Shown in pieces: positions 7,995-16,552 of a stretch of DNA of 64,000 nt. The stretch is taken from NCBI RefSeq assembly GCF_042651965.1, contig NZ_JBHSDY010000002.1, forward strand, positions 248,001-312,000, read 5' to 3'. A program made the translations under genes and the position numbers. How positions within the stretch are numbered: the first letter of the stretch is position 1; each line of letters opens with the position of its first letter. The notes under the pieces were generated by a model that ran no database searches, had not been told where the DNA came from, and saw only the letters and a program-made list of their open reading frames with translations. This stretch comes from Castellaniella hirudinis (GTDB lineage: Bacteria > Pseudomonadota > Gammaproteobacteria > Burkholderiales > Burkholderiaceae_B).

Positions 7995-10900
7995 TTAATC
8001 CATCGAGAACCAGCGATAGACCAGCGCCAGGCCGCTGACGGTGCCCGTGGTGACCTCAGCCTGCAGGCCGCGCATCAGCCGATAGCTGAGCCGCGCCACC
8101 GTGCCGGTCTGCGCCATCGCCTGCTCCATGCTCAGCCGCAGGTCGTCGGTCAGGCGCTTGCCGGCCAGGACGAAACGCTGCTCGATGGGGCTGGCGCCCG
8201 CGTCCAGGCCGCTGACCACGTTCTCGACCGGCAGAATGCTGCCGGTGCTGCCCAGTTCGCCCGATCGCATGCTCAGTTCGTCCAGGCCAAAGCGTTTATA
8301 GAACGGCTCGCCGCCCGACAGGAAAGAACTGCCGACCGAGAAGAGCAGCGACATGTCCGCGCCGCCCTGGTCCGGGCCGTGGCCCAGCAGCAGCCAGGAC
8401 AGTTTTTCGGTTTCGCTGACCTCGGGGATCGACATCAGGTCGATGCGCGGACGCCGGGCGGTGCCGGCCACCCGGACGCCGGCCTGGACCGCCACGTCGG
8501 TGCGCAGAGCCTGGATGTCGAGCACGGGATTGGCCACGTCGCCCTGAAAGGTGATGGTGCCGCGCCGCAACTGCAGGTGCTGGCCGTAGGTATTGATCGC
8601 GCCGCCCCGGGTCCGCAACTGGCCCAGCGCCGTGAGCTTGCCGGCTTTCATGTGCAGGTCCATGCTGCCGATCAGCCCCGAATCCAGGCCGAAGCCGGTC
8701 AGGTAGAAACGCGGCCCCAGATCGACCGTCAGGTCGGCCCGCAGGTCCATCGGCGGCGATTCGGGCGGCGCCGCGTCCTTGGCCCCCGGTTTCAGGATCA
8801 CCACGTCGCCGTCCAGGGACGGGATGGCGTTGAGCATGTCCAGGTCGAACCAGCCGGCGTCGGCCGTGATCTTTCCGCCCAGCTGGATTTCAGGCAGGGT
8901 CGCCTCGATCTGGAGGTCGCCGCTGATCATGGCGTAGCGGTCGGACCGCTGCAGGATCGGATAGCGCCGGAAGGCGATGTTCACCCGGCCCTGACTTTCG
9001 AGCAGATCCCAGTCGCCCGACAGATCCAGGGCGCCGTTCTGGGCGTCGGGATTTTCCGCAACCCAGGTGGCGGTCCGCCACTCCTTGGGGGCCACCCGGC
9101 GCACCGCCGGGAAGCGCAGGTGCTCCAGCAGCACCTGCGTCCCGTCGAAACGGGCCTGCAGGGTGCCGTCCAGCAGCCGCACGCCCTGGTCGGCGATCAG
9201 CAGGCGCAGCCCGTCGCCGCGCACCGGACCGGACAGTGTCCAGCGGCCGTTGGGCAGGCTGCGGCCCTGCACGTCGGCCTGCAAGGTCCCGCCGACTTCC
9301 ATCTCGCCGCCCAGCAGCAGGTTCAGCCAGGCCAGGTCCTGGGACTCGGCCTCGAAACGCAGATGCTGCTCGTCCTGCTGCCGCAGCGCCAGCCCCCCGC
9401 CCGGGGTGGCATGGATCGGCGTATCGGCCCGCAGGCGCATGCGGCCCATTTTGCGGGTGCTGACCTGGAGGTCGGCATCGGCGCGGCTCAGGCCCTCGCC
9501 GATGCGCCGGATGACGATGTCCAGGCGGGCGTCCTGCAGGCCCAGCTGAATGGGCACGTCGCCGGGCACGATCAGATCGCCGCTGCGGCGGATCAGATGC
9601 AGTTCGCCGGCCAGGGCGCCGTCGAATTTCAGGTTCCAGTCCAGGCTGGCGTCCAGGCGGCTGCGGCGCGCCTGTTCGGACAGCTCGGTGCGCACCCCGC
9701 CCGGCTGCGTACCGCCCTGGCCCAGCCAGGCCTGCAGCCGGGTGATGCGATCCGGGGTGAGGGTCAGGGGATCGATCGCGCCGCGCGTTTCCCAATGGCC
9801 GGGGCCGCCGGCCGAGGCCTGGTGGCGCAGGCTGAGCAGGGATTCGCCGTCCAGCGCCAGCCCGAGGACCGCCTGGCCGACCTGCCAGCCGCCTTCGGCG
9901 TCGAGCGCCAGCGGCACCGCCGCCCGGCTGTCCAGGACCAGGCCGGCATGCTCGGCCCGCAGCGTGCCGATCTGGCCGCGCCAGCCCTGCGCCTGCGTCC
10001 AGCCGCCGCCAAAAGCCAGGTCCAGGCTCATGGGCGCCTGGCCGGGCACGCCGGCGCGGGCGTCCGGCGGGGTGTAACGGGCCTTCAAGCGCCCCCGGTG
10101 ATCGGTCAAGGGGCCGGCCACGTCGAAATCCAGGTCCGCGCCGCCCGGCAGGCCGGGCCACAGCGCCGCCAGGGCCGGCAGCCTGGCCTGCAAGGTCAGC
10201 TTGCTTGTCTGTGCCGATGCATCCCCTGCGGCGCGGATGCGATCCGGTCCGAGCGCCAGATCGGCATCCAGGCCTGCCGCCTGAATCCCCAGCACATCCA
10301 CCGGACCCGCCGCATTCGCGTCGAACAGCACGCCGCCCACGCGCGACAGGCGATCCAGCCGGATCTTGCCCGACAAGGGCTGGCCGTTCCAGCGATTGGG
10401 GCCGTCGAACGCCAGGCTCAGCCCCAGGTCATGCAGCCGCTGCCCGGCATCCAGGCGGGCGCGCAGCTCGCCTTGCAGATTGAGCAGCGACGGCCCCAGG
10501 TCCGATGGCAGCCAGGGATCCGGGCGCAAATCGCGCACCGCCCACCGGGCCTGGATCGACCTCAGGCCGTCCGCATCCGGCGCTTCGGGGGTGACCGCGA
10601 GCGTCACCCGGGTGTCGCCCGGCAGGCTCACCTCCACCTGCGCCGCGCCCAGCGGGAAGGACTGGCCGGGCTGGATGTCGGCCGAGGCCTGCAAGCTCAT
10701 GCCCTCGCCCTGCCCGCTGGCCTGCAGATGCAGGGCCTGCAAGGTCCCGGCCAGGCGCAGGTCCAGATCGACGCGGCAGGTTTCTTCGGCGGGATCGTTG
10801 ATTTGCTGGCTGCCGGTTTGCTTGCCGTTGGTTTGCTTGCCGTCCGCTTTGGCGCTTCCGGCTTTATCGCCATGGGCCGCCGCACCGCCGGCCGCCAGCA

Positions 10901-11591
10901 AGCGCCGCAGGCAGACCGGCGATTGCGCGCTGCGATCCTGGGCGGAACCATGCAGATTGAGCTCGAAGGGCCAGGGCGCCGCCAATCCGCGCAAGGCCAG
11001 GTTGCCGTCCAGCTTCAGCAGCGTGTTCTCGTGCGCGGCCTGCAACTGGTCCAGCGTCACGGTCGCCGTGTCGGCGTCCAGCGTCAGGGCGGTCGAGACG
11101 GACAACAGATCGACGGGCAGCGGCTCGCCATCGATGCGCAGGCCCAGCCCCCCCAGCGCCAGCCGGTCCACCCGCAGGCCCAGCGGCAGCGCCGGCATCC
11201 GGAAAGGTTCGGCGGAGGCATCGGGCGCGTCGGCAGCCGGCGTGGTGCGCACGTCCACGTCCACACGCACGGCCGACAGGTCGTTGATGTGCAGGCGGCG
11301 ATCCAGCAGTTCCGGCCAGAGCGCCTTGAGATGCAGCCCGACCACGCGCACGTCCACGTCGGGCAGCGCGATCGACAGGCCCTCGACGTACAAGCCGTTC
11401 ACCAGCGTGCCGCGCACGCCGTAGGCCTCGCCGCCCAGTTGACTGGCCGCCGTACGCAACAGCCAGCGGGTGCCGGTGGCGCTGGACACGCACCAGGCGG
11501 CGAAACCGATGGCCAGCAGCAGCGCCAGCACGATAGGCGGCAGCCCCCAGAGTCCAAAGGCCCGCAGGCCGCGCCCGATACGCCCCTTCAA
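7995..11591 (-). CDS. tamB: Translocation and assembly module protein TamB
   Basis: Very long (about 1198 aa) inner-membrane-anchored, beta-helical protein that spans the periplasm and works with TamA in outer-membrane protein insertion or lipid transport. The likely start is the TTG at 11591, overlapping the tamA stop codon (TTGA), which implies translational coupling. The protein then begins MLKGRIGRGLRAFGL followed by a single membrane anchor (IVLALLLAIGFAAW). The C-terminal 300 residues carry the DUF490/TamB domain with QLRTRGGAINTYGQHLQLRRG, LSWLLLGHGPDQ and a terminal aromatic strand LALVYRWFSMD. The middle is low in recognisable motifs, as usual. Confidence 0.9.
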   Translation of the reverse strand: MKGRIGRGLRAFGLWGLPPIVLALLLAIGFAAWCVSSATGTRWLLRTAASQLGGEAYGVRGTLVNGLYVEGLSIALPDVDVRVVGLHLKALWPELLDRRLHINDLSAVRVDVDVRTTPAADAPDASAEPFRMPALPLGLRVDRLALGGLGLRIDGEPLPVDLLSVSTALTLDADTATVTLDQLQAAHENTLLKLDGNLALRGLAAPWPFELNLHGSAQDRSAQSPVCLRRLLAAGGAAAHGDKAGSAKADGKQTNGKQTGSQQINDPAEETCRVDLDLRLAGTLQALHLQASGQGEGMSLQASADIQPGQSFPLGAAQVEVSLPGDTRVTLAVTPEAPDADGLRSIQARWAVRDLRPDPWLPSDLGPSLLNLQGELRARLDAGQRLHDLGLSLAFDGPNRWNGQPLSGKIRLDRLSRVGGVLFDANAAGPVDVLGIQAAGLDADLALGPDRIRAAGDASAQTSKLTLQARLPALAALWPGLPGGADLDFDVAGPLTDHRGRLKARYTPPDARAGVPGQAPMSLDLAFGGGWTQAQGWRGQIGTLRAEHAGLVLDSRAAVPLALDAEGGWQVGQAVLGLALDGESLLSLRHQASAGGPGHWETRGAIDPLTLTPDRITRLQAWLGQGGTQPGGVRTELSEQARRSRLDASLDWNLKFDGALAGELHLIRRSGDLIVPGDVPIQLGLQDARLDIVIRRIGEGLSRADADLQVSTRKMGRMRLRADTPIHATPGGGLALRQQDEQHLRFEAESQDLAWLNLLLGGEMEVGGTLQADVQGRSLPNGRWTLSGPVRGDGLRLLIADQGVRLLDGTLQARFDGTQVLLEHLRFPAVRRVAPKEWRTATWVAENPDAQNGALDLSGDWDLLESQGRVNIAFRRYPILQRSDRYAMISGDLQIEATLPEIQLGGKITADAGWFDLDMLNAIPSLDGDVVILKPGAKDAAPPESPPMDLRADLTVDLGPRFYLTGFGLDSGLIGSMDLHMKAGKLTALGQLRTRGGAINTYGQHLQLRRGTITFQGDVANPVLDIQALRTDVAVQAGVRVAGTARRPRIDLMSIPEVSETEKLSWLLLGHGPDQGGADMSLLFSVGSSFLSGGEPFYKRFGLDELSMRSGELGSTGSILPVENVVSGLDAGASPIEQRFVLAGKRLTDDLRLSMEQAMAQTGTVARLSYRLMRGLQAEVTTGTVSGLALVYRWFSMD

Positions 11592-13519
11592 AACGCGATC
11601 CCCAGGGAGAATTGCAGCCGCAGGCGGCGGTCTTTCTGCGCCCAGGCCAGGTCGACATAGAACGGCCCGGCCGGCGTGCGCACCGCCAGGCCGGCCCCAT
11701 AGCCCAGATGCCAGTCGAACTGGCCGAAGGATTCGGCCGCGTCCCCCGCGTCGATGAACAGATTGGCGCCCAGCACGTCGGCGAAATAGTGCGTGTATTC
11801 GATGCTGGCCACGCCCAGCACGGGCGCGCCGATGATGGCATCGCCGCGTTCCAGCCCGATGCTCTGATACCGGTAGCCGCGGATGCTGCGCGACCCGCCG
11901 GTGCGCCAGGAAAAATCCTGGGGCAGACGATTGGTGTGCGACCAGACCTTGCCGATTTCGCCGCGCACGGTCAGCACGTCGCGCTCGCCGATCGGCCACC
12001 ACTGCTGGGCGCGCAGACTGCTGCGGTAGAACTCCTTGCCATCGTCCAGGGTGGTGCCCACGCCCAGGCCGAACTCGACCAGATTGCCTTCACGGGGGTC
12101 GTATTTGGAATCCACGTCACGGCGCAGCCACTGCCAGGTGGCCGCCCAACTGGGGACCTCATAGCGCGAATAGCCGGAAATACGGGTCTTGTCGTAGGCG
12201 ACCAGCCCGCCCCAGCGCACCTCGTATTCGACGCGGCTGCTGCCGGCCGCCTTGCGCGTCTGGCTGCGTTTCCAGCCCAGGCCGGTGCGGCTGGTCTCCA
12301 GGCCCTCGATGTCCGAATGTTCGTACAGCACGCCGAAACTGTCTTGATTGCCGTCCATGCTTGGCGGCAAATGCACGTCGAAAAAGGCGCGCTGCCGGTT
12401 CTTGTCCACCCCGGCGCCGGTCTCGATCCAGACCGGCAGGCCATAGACCACGTTCTGGCGGTACAGCCCCTCGACCCGCACGCCGTGGTCGCTGTCCACG
12501 CCCAGCGAGCCGCTGGCGTAACGGGCGGGGCCTTCGGTCACCTGGACGCGCACGGGCAGCGTGACGGGATCGGTGCCTGTGGGCCGTACGGGTTCCGGCG
12601 CTGCGGCGGGCGCGGCCGCGCCTTTTTGCGCGTCCTTTTGCGAGCCCGGCGGCGTGTCGTCCGCGCCCTGCATCGGCGCCGTGCCATCGTTCAGGGTGAC
12701 GAAGGCGCCGCGAAAAAAGGTGGTGGACTGCAGGGCCTGCTGCCAGTCCTCCAGGCGCGTCTGGTCGTAGGCCTCGCCCGGATCGTAATTCACATAGCGC
12801 CGGATCAGGGATTCGGGCACCCGCTTCAGGCCGACGATCTGGAGCTCGCCCAGCCGCACCGGCGGCCCGCTGTCGAGTTCGACGTCCAGGTCGGCCTTGG
12901 CCGCCTCGGGATCGACCGCCGCCCGGGTGTGCGCGTAGCGCGCATAGTAAAAATCCTGGCGCGAGGCTTCGTCCAGCAGTTCGGTCTTGGCCCGGCTCCA
13001 GTCGTCGTTGATGAAGGGCATGCCCTGCTTCAGCAACCAGTCGTCCCGCAAGGCCTGGCGGCGGGATGCGTAGGCATCCCCGGCCAGCGCGCCGTCAAAG
13101 CGCAGCCCGAGCTGGCGCACCCGGGCGCGTTCGCCGACATCGATCGTGATGTCCCAGAATTCACCGCCGTTCGCCGCGCCCGGCGTGACGTCCAGCGTCA
13201 CGGTCGCGCCGAAATAACCCTGGGTCTGCAAAGCGGCCTGGGCGGCTTCCCAGGCGCGCCGCCGCAGGCGCGAGACCTCGCGCACGTCCTGATCCTCGGT
13301 CAGACGCGTGATGGCGCCGACCGCATTGGTAATGGCCTGTAACACCTTGGGCGGCGCACCGCCCGGATCGATGATGACTTCCGGCGGCGCCGCCAGCGCG
13401 GGGGCGCAGGCGGCGATCCCCAGGCCGAGCAACGCCCGTCGCATCCCGGGGAGGCGCCGGCCGGACCCGCCCGGCCGATGCTCCCTCCTGACGAATCTGG
13501 TCAGCGCCCCCTGAAGCAT
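11588..13519 (-). CDS. tamA: Outer-membrane translocation module protein TamA (BamA/Omp85 family)
   Basis: Omp85-family outer-membrane barrel with N-terminal POTRA repeats, partner of TamB. POTRA-like segments cover roughly the first 280 residues (for example LGELQIVGLKRVPESLIRRY). The C-terminal barrel includes LPQDFSWRTGGSRSIRGYRY, with the conserved RGY lid motif, and ends RLRLQFSLGIAF. I use the ATG at 13519 because it overlaps the apbC stop (TGATG). The alternative ATG at 13444 gives a cleaner signal peptide (MRRALLGLGIAACAPALAAP) but has no visible ribosome site. A Pro/Ala-rich spacer near DDTPPGSQKDAQKGAAAPAA interrupts the last POTRA region. Confidence 0.88.
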   Translation of the reverse strand: MLQGALTRFVRREHRPGGSGRRLPGMRRALLGLGIAACAPALAAPPEVIIDPGGAPPKVLQAITNAVGAITRLTEDQDVREVSRLRRRAWEAAQAALQTQGYFGATVTLDVTPGAANGGEFWDITIDVGERARVRQLGLRFDGALAGDAYASRRQALRDDWLLKQGMPFINDDWSRAKTELLDEASRQDFYYARYAHTRAAVDPEAAKADLDVELDSGPPVRLGELQIVGLKRVPESLIRRYVNYDPGEAYDQTRLEDWQQALQSTTFFRGAFVTLNDGTAPMQGADDTPPGSQKDAQKGAAAPAAAPEPVRPTGTDPVTLPVRVQVTEGPARYASGSLGVDSDHGVRVEGLYRQNVVYGLPVWIETGAGVDKNRQRAFFDVHLPPSMDGNQDSFGVLYEHSDIEGLETSRTGLGWKRSQTRKAAGSSRVEYEVRWGGLVAYDKTRISGYSRYEVPSWAATWQWLRRDVDSKYDPREGNLVEFGLGVGTTLDDGKEFYRSSLRAQQWWPIGERDVLTVRGEIGKVWSHTNRLPQDFSWRTGGSRSIRGYRYQSIGLERGDAIIGAPVLGVASIEYTHYFADVLGANLFIDAGDAAESFGQFDWHLGYGAGLAVRTPAGPFYVDLAWAQKDRRLRLQFSLGIAF

Positions 13520-14604
13520 CAGCTCGTGCGCGCCACGACCCGGGGCCGCGAACCGGAATCGTCCAGCGGCTGTCCGGCCACGTGGATGGCCAACTGGCGG
13601 GCGATCTCCTGGTAGCGGCGCGCGGCCTCGCCGTCGGGCGAAGCGACGACGCTGGGCCGGCCGGAGTCGGTTTCCTGGCGGATGTCGAGCTGCAGCGGCA
13701 AGGCGCCCAGCCAAGGCAGGTGATAGGTCGACGCCAACTGACGGCCGCCGTCCTGGCCGAAGATCGGCTCGGCATGCCCGCAGTTGGAGCACACATGAAC
13801 GGACATGTTTTCGACGATCCCCAACACCGGGACATCCACCTTCTGGAACATGATCAGGCCCTTGCGGGCATCGGCCAGGGCCAGGTCCTGGGGGGTGGTG
13901 ACGATGACCGCCCCCGTGAGCGGAACCTTTTGGGCCATGGTGAGGGCAATATCGCCCGTTCCCGGAGGCATGTCCACGATCAGATAATCCAGATCGTTCC
14001 AATTCGTAAGCGACAGCAACTGCGTCAGCGCCTGCGTGACCATGGGGCCGCGCCAGATCGCCGGTCCGTCGTCGTCCATCAGAAAACCGATGGAATTGGC
14101 CTGCAAGCCGTGGCCCATCATGGGCTCCATGCTCTTGCCGTCCGCGCTTTTCGGCTTGCCCGACAGGCCCAGCATGATGGGCACGCTGGGGCCGTAGATG
14201 TCGGCGTCCAGCAGGCCGACGCGCGCGCCCTGGCTGTGCAGCGCCAGCGCCAGATTGACGGCTGTGGTGCTCTTGCCGACCCCGCCCTTGCCCGAGGCCA
14301 CGGCGATGATGTTGCGGACATTGTCCAGGGGGCGCAGCCCGCGCTGCACCGCGTGCGCGGCGATCCTGGCCTGGAAGGCCAGCTTGCCCAAGCGCGCACC
14401 GCCCGCGTCCAACGCGGTCCGGATGGCGGCCCCCAGGGCCTGCTCGCCATTGAACAAGGGATAGCCCAGGGTTACAGTGATATCAAAGGCATCGCCCGCA
14501 GCGACGATCTGCAGATCGGGCTCGGTCACCGCCAGCGTTTTCCGGGTATCGGGGTTGATGACCCTGGACAGGATCGCGCGGATGTCCTGTATCGTGGTAG
14601 CCAT
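13519..14604 (-). CDS. apbC: Mrp/ApbC-family iron-sulfur cluster carrier ATPase
   Basis: 361-residue P-loop protein that binds and transfers Fe-S clusters. The N-terminal 80 residues form the MIP18/DUF59-like domain. The deviant Walker A is VASGKGGVGKSTTAVNLALA, followed by LLDADIYGPSVPIMLG (switch I), LIVDMPPGTGDIALTMAQ and the CxxC cluster ligands in VCSNCGHAEPIFG. The start at 14604 gives MATTIQDIRAILSRV; a longer upstream reading frame lacks family similarity. Its stop overlaps the tamA start. In related genomes, as I recall, this gene lies divergent to metG; here about 9 kb separates them. Confidence 0.95.
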   Translation of the reverse strand: MATTIQDIRAILSRVINPDTRKTLAVTEPDLQIVAAGDAFDITVTLGYPLFNGEQALGAAIRTALDAGGARLGKLAFQARIAAHAVQRGLRPLDNVRNIIAVASGKGGVGKSTTAVNLALALHSQGARVGLLDADIYGPSVPIMLGLSGKPKSADGKSMEPMMGHGLQANSIGFLMDDDGPAIWRGPMVTQALTQLLSLTNWNDLDYLIVDMPPGTGDIALTMAQKVPLTGAVIVTTPQDLALADARKGLIMFQKVDVPVLGIVENMSVHVCSNCGHAEPIFGQDGGRQLASTYHLPWLGALPLQLDIRQETDSGRPSVVASPDGEAARRYQEIARQLAIHVAGQPLDDSGSRPRVVARTS

Positions 14605-14787
14605 AGCAATTCGGGTGAAAACAGTCGAAACCAGAAGCATAGCGGATTCCCCTGGAAATCCGCCGATTGACCCCAATATGGATAGGCATGGAGTATCTTC
14701 CGGAACCGGCCGGATGCTGCGCCCGCCCGTCCGGCGCCCGCTCGTGCCTCACGCGCAACTTTTTCCGGCCACAGGAGTCCAAGCCTT

Positions 14788-15057
14788 ATGAACCTGATCC
14801 AACAAATCCTGCGCGCCATCCTGTTCCTGGTCCTGGCCTTCTTCGGCCTGGTGATGGCGTTTGTCTTCATGGCCTCGACCGCCCTGGCGATCGGCGTGCT
14901 GTACATCGTCGCCCGGCTGAAGGGCCGGCCTTTTGGAGTGAAAGCGTATTGGGCGGAGCGCCGTCGTCCGACCATGCCGCCTGGCGCCTGGTCCCGGACG
15001 GCTCAACCGGCACGGGAGCGGGACGTGACGGATATTGAGATGCGGGAGATTCCGTGA
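14788..15057 (+). CDS. Small membrane protein, function unknown
   Basis: 89-residue protein opening MNLIQQILRAILFLVLAFFG, with one long or two closely packed hydrophobic helices (residues 8-44) followed by a basic cytoplasmic tail (ARLKGRPFGVKAYWAERRR). A purine-rich ribosome site (ACAGGAG) precedes the ATG. GC content and codon use match the core genes around apbC and metG, so I take it as native and as the left flank of the accessory segment. It ends ahead of a strong bidirectional hairpin. I do not recognise a characterised family. Confidence 0.75.
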   Translation: MNLIQQILRAILFLVLAFFGLVMAFVFMASTALAIGVLYIVARLKGRPFGVKAYWAERRRPTMPPGAWSRTAQPARERDVTDIEMREIP

Positions 15058-15135
15058 TCGACGGGTGTCTCTCTTTTAGACGCTTTGGCTGCGTTAGCTG
15101 CTTACGCCACTGAGGCGACCGCTACCGTCCACTGA

Positions 15136-15170
15136 AACGGCCCCTGCAGAAGCAATCTGCAGGGGCCGTT
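15136..15170. terminator. Bidirectional terminator hairpin
   Basis: A perfect 14-bp inverted repeat (AACGGCCCCTGCAG / CTGCAGGGGCCGTT) has a 7-nt loop. CGTTTAA follows on the plus strand, and the minus strand reads into TCAGTGGACGG. It sits between the convergent ends of the small membrane protein gene (plus) and the 45-residue ORF (minus), so it probably serves both. It marks the left edge of the accessory segment. Confidence 0.8.
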
Positions 15171-15231
15171 CGTTTAATCCGAGCTTGGGGCGGTGCTGCT
15201 CAAACGCGCCCGCAAGCAAGACGACAGAATG

Positions 15232-15369
15232 TTACTTGTCGGAGCCTTGCTCTTTCTTGTCTTGCTGATTTTCGCTGGATTCGGAGTCTTGATCGGATAT
15301 CTTTGGGGCCGCCCAGTTCAGCGGCGGCGCGACGATATCTTTCCAGGCAACACGTTTAGGTGCGGTCAT
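15232..15369 (-). CDS. 45-residue ORF with strong promoter and LexA-like site
   Basis: Minus-strand ORF read from the ATG at 15369: MTAPKRVAWKDIVAPPLNWA, then a lysine, a serine-rich stretch and an acidic, glutamine-rich tail ending KKEQGSDK. A GGGAGA ribosome site lies 5 nt ahead of the ATG. A consensus-like promoter (TTGACA, 17 nt, TATTTT) is about 50 nt upstream, and a perfect hairpin follows downstream. The hydrophilic, Ser/Glu/Gln-rich C-terminal half suggests a disordered tail. I do not recognise the family. The hydrophobic 77-residue ORF on the opposite strand is its antisense shadow. Expression may be damage-inducible if the overlapping dyad really binds LexA. Confidence 0.6.
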   Translation of the reverse strand: MTAPKRVAWKDIVAPPLNWAAPKISDQDSESSENQQDKKEQGSDK

Positions 15370-15394
15370 GGTTTTCTCCCAAAGCAACGTGGCA

Positions 15395-15407
15395 GCACAC
15401 TGTGTGC
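15395..15407 (-). promoter_or_regulatory. Short palindrome in 5' leader of the 45-residue ORF
   Basis: GCACACTGTGTGC is a perfect 13-nt palindrome around a central base. It lies in the predicted leader RNA, between the inferred transcription start (about 15418) and the ribosome site. It could be a small leader hairpin or an additional protein-binding site; nothing in the sequence decides this. Confidence 0.35.
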
Positions 15408-15416
15408 CGCCACTAT

Positions 15417-15453
15417 TGCTGTATAAAATATCAGTATTTTTGGGTTATGTCAA
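15417..15453 (-). promoter_or_regulatory. Promoter with overlapping LexA-like dyad
   Basis: On the minus strand, TTGACA (15453-15448) and TATTTT (15430-15425) are 17 nt apart, a near-consensus sigma70 promoter. A 20-nt dyad, TACTGATATTTTATACAGCA, overlaps the -10 element. It has CTG and CAG half-sites spaced as in the Gram-negative LexA box (CTG-N10-CAG, AT-rich centre). The left half is CTGA rather than CTGT, so the match is imperfect. The promoter call is firm; the LexA call is inference. Confidence 0.6.
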
Positions 15454-15682
15454 ATTGGAGAGCGGATTGGGGAGATTACCAGGAGCTCATTTCATCATGC
15501 ACGATGGCTGCTATCGGCCAGGAGGGGTCATTCAAAGAAAAAGAGTTGCACCGCTAGAACGGCTATATCGATTCCAAAAGCGGACAGACGAGTACGCCGG
15601 ACATCCGGCATACTGCAATGGTCCCGGACTGCTGATGCCCGTTCGGTGGAGGTTTCCATTTCTCTTTATCTTCTGATTGACG
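15454..15682. other. Spacer before the Nmad3 gene, possible gene remnant
   Basis: AT-richer DNA between the divergent 45-residue ORF and the Nmad3 gene. The plus frame starting at 15447 reads MSNWRADWGDYQELISSCTM and continues plausibly to a TAG at 15555, and the same frame runs on to TSTPDIRHTAMVPD. Another frame reads SVEVSISLYLLIDDENLLF into the start of the Nmad3 gene. These read like broken coding sequence, but I cannot name a parent gene. No clear promoter for the plus-strand genes could be picked out. Confidence 0.3.
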
Positions 15683-16552
15683 ATGAAAATTTGCTTTTCC
15701 CGGAAAGGCTTCGATTCGCAATACGGGCGGATTGCTAGTCCGATTCTTCCTGATGGCCGTCTAGTGCCTCTCCCGATCCCGGCCGCACATGACGATCTCA
15801 CGATGAAAGACATCAAACTGACCAGCGTGGACATAGACGTGGACGGCCTGCTCCATGACCTGTCGGGCGGCCGCTTGTCTATGGAGACCCACATACATCT
15901 GGATCCCGATCTTTCTCGGGCATCAGACCAGCGACTGCCTGGGTGGCGGCCGGCGCTCGGTCAGACCGGTGCGGCGCACGGACATCTAGCCCGTCAAAAA
16001 TTCGGTGCGGGAGACGTATTCCTATTCTTCGGGTGGTTCCGAAAAGTCGAACGAGTCGGTGGTCGCTGGCGATATGCGGCTTCAGCGCCGAACCTTCACG
16101 TAATGTTTGGCTGGCTCGAAGTCGCAGAAGTGCTTCCCATTGTGACTCAACGCGAAGATTGCCTGAGGCGGCATCCGTGGATTGCGGCCCATCCTCACGT
16201 GGCAAAACCCGACCATTACGACAGCGATTTGAACAATTTGTATGTCGCCGGTACAGCTTCAAGATATGTAAATCGTGCCTCGTTCGGTGCGGGGCAGTTC
16301 CCGTATTTCAAGGATGCTCTTCGTCTTACGGCAGCCGGAGGCTCACGGACGCTGTGGCGCCTACCGGGTTGGTTCCTGCCTGACAGCACTCGGCCTCCGC
16401 TGTCATACCACCCTGCGGGTTCACGATGGGGGCATGATGACCAAGGCGTGCTGTTGCGCTCCGCCGCAAAAGGGCAGGAGTTTGTGCTCGACGCCGACCA
16501 TTATCCCGAGGCAGAGCCCTGGTTAAGGAACCTGCTGGAGGAAGCTATCTGA
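15683..16552 (+). CDS. Nmad3-type putative nucleotide-modification-associated protein
   Basis: 289-residue protein that I assign to the Nmad3 (nucleotide modification associated domain 3) family from its opening MKICFSRKGFDS, then ASPILPDGRLVPLPIP, and the core GDVFLFFGWFRKVE with HVMFGWLEVAEVLPI. A His/Asp stretch, METHIHLDPDLSR, and NNLYVAGTASRYV may line an active site. The family was proposed from gene context to act in modified-base metabolism; I know of no proven reaction. The start at 15683 is chosen because this opening is family-like; the ribosome site is weak. The stop overlaps the next start (TGATG), so the two proteins are coupled. Assignment is from memory. Confidence 0.6.
   Translation: MKICFSRKGFDSQYGRIASPILPDGRLVPLPIPAAHDDLTMKDIKLTSVDIDVDGLLHDLSGGRLSMETHIHLDPDLSRASDQRLPGWRPALGQTGAAHGHLARQKFGAGDVFLFFGWFRKVERVGGRWRYAASAPNLHVMFGWLEVAEVLPIVTQREDCLRRHPWIAAHPHVAKPDHYDSDLNNLYVAGTASRYVNRASFGAGQFPYFKDALRLTAAGGSRTLWRLPGWFLPDSTRPPLSYHPAGSRWGHDDQGVLLRSAAKGQEFVLDADHYPEAEPWLRNLLEEAI

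Noticed and set aside
7962..11660. Plus-strand ORF of more than 1200 codons opposite tamB
   Set aside because: Reverse-frame artefact of the GC-rich tamB gene. It has no domains, and the composition is dominated by Gln, Arg, Ala and Gly.
14605..15135. tRNA or attachment site as the island's left boundary
   Set aside because: No cloverleaf or direct repeat matching the right side was found by eye; the only strong structure is the 15136-15170 hairpin.
15193..15426. Plus-strand 77-codon ORF with a hydrophobic stretch
   Set aside because: It is antisense to the 45-residue ORF, which has its own promoter, ribosome site and terminator. The apparent membrane segment arises from the Glu/Gln/Lys-rich tail read backwards.
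15532..15894. Minus-strand 120-codon ORF across the Nmad3 start
   Set aside because: Antisense to the family-like N-terminus of the Nmad3 protein and without a ribosome site.
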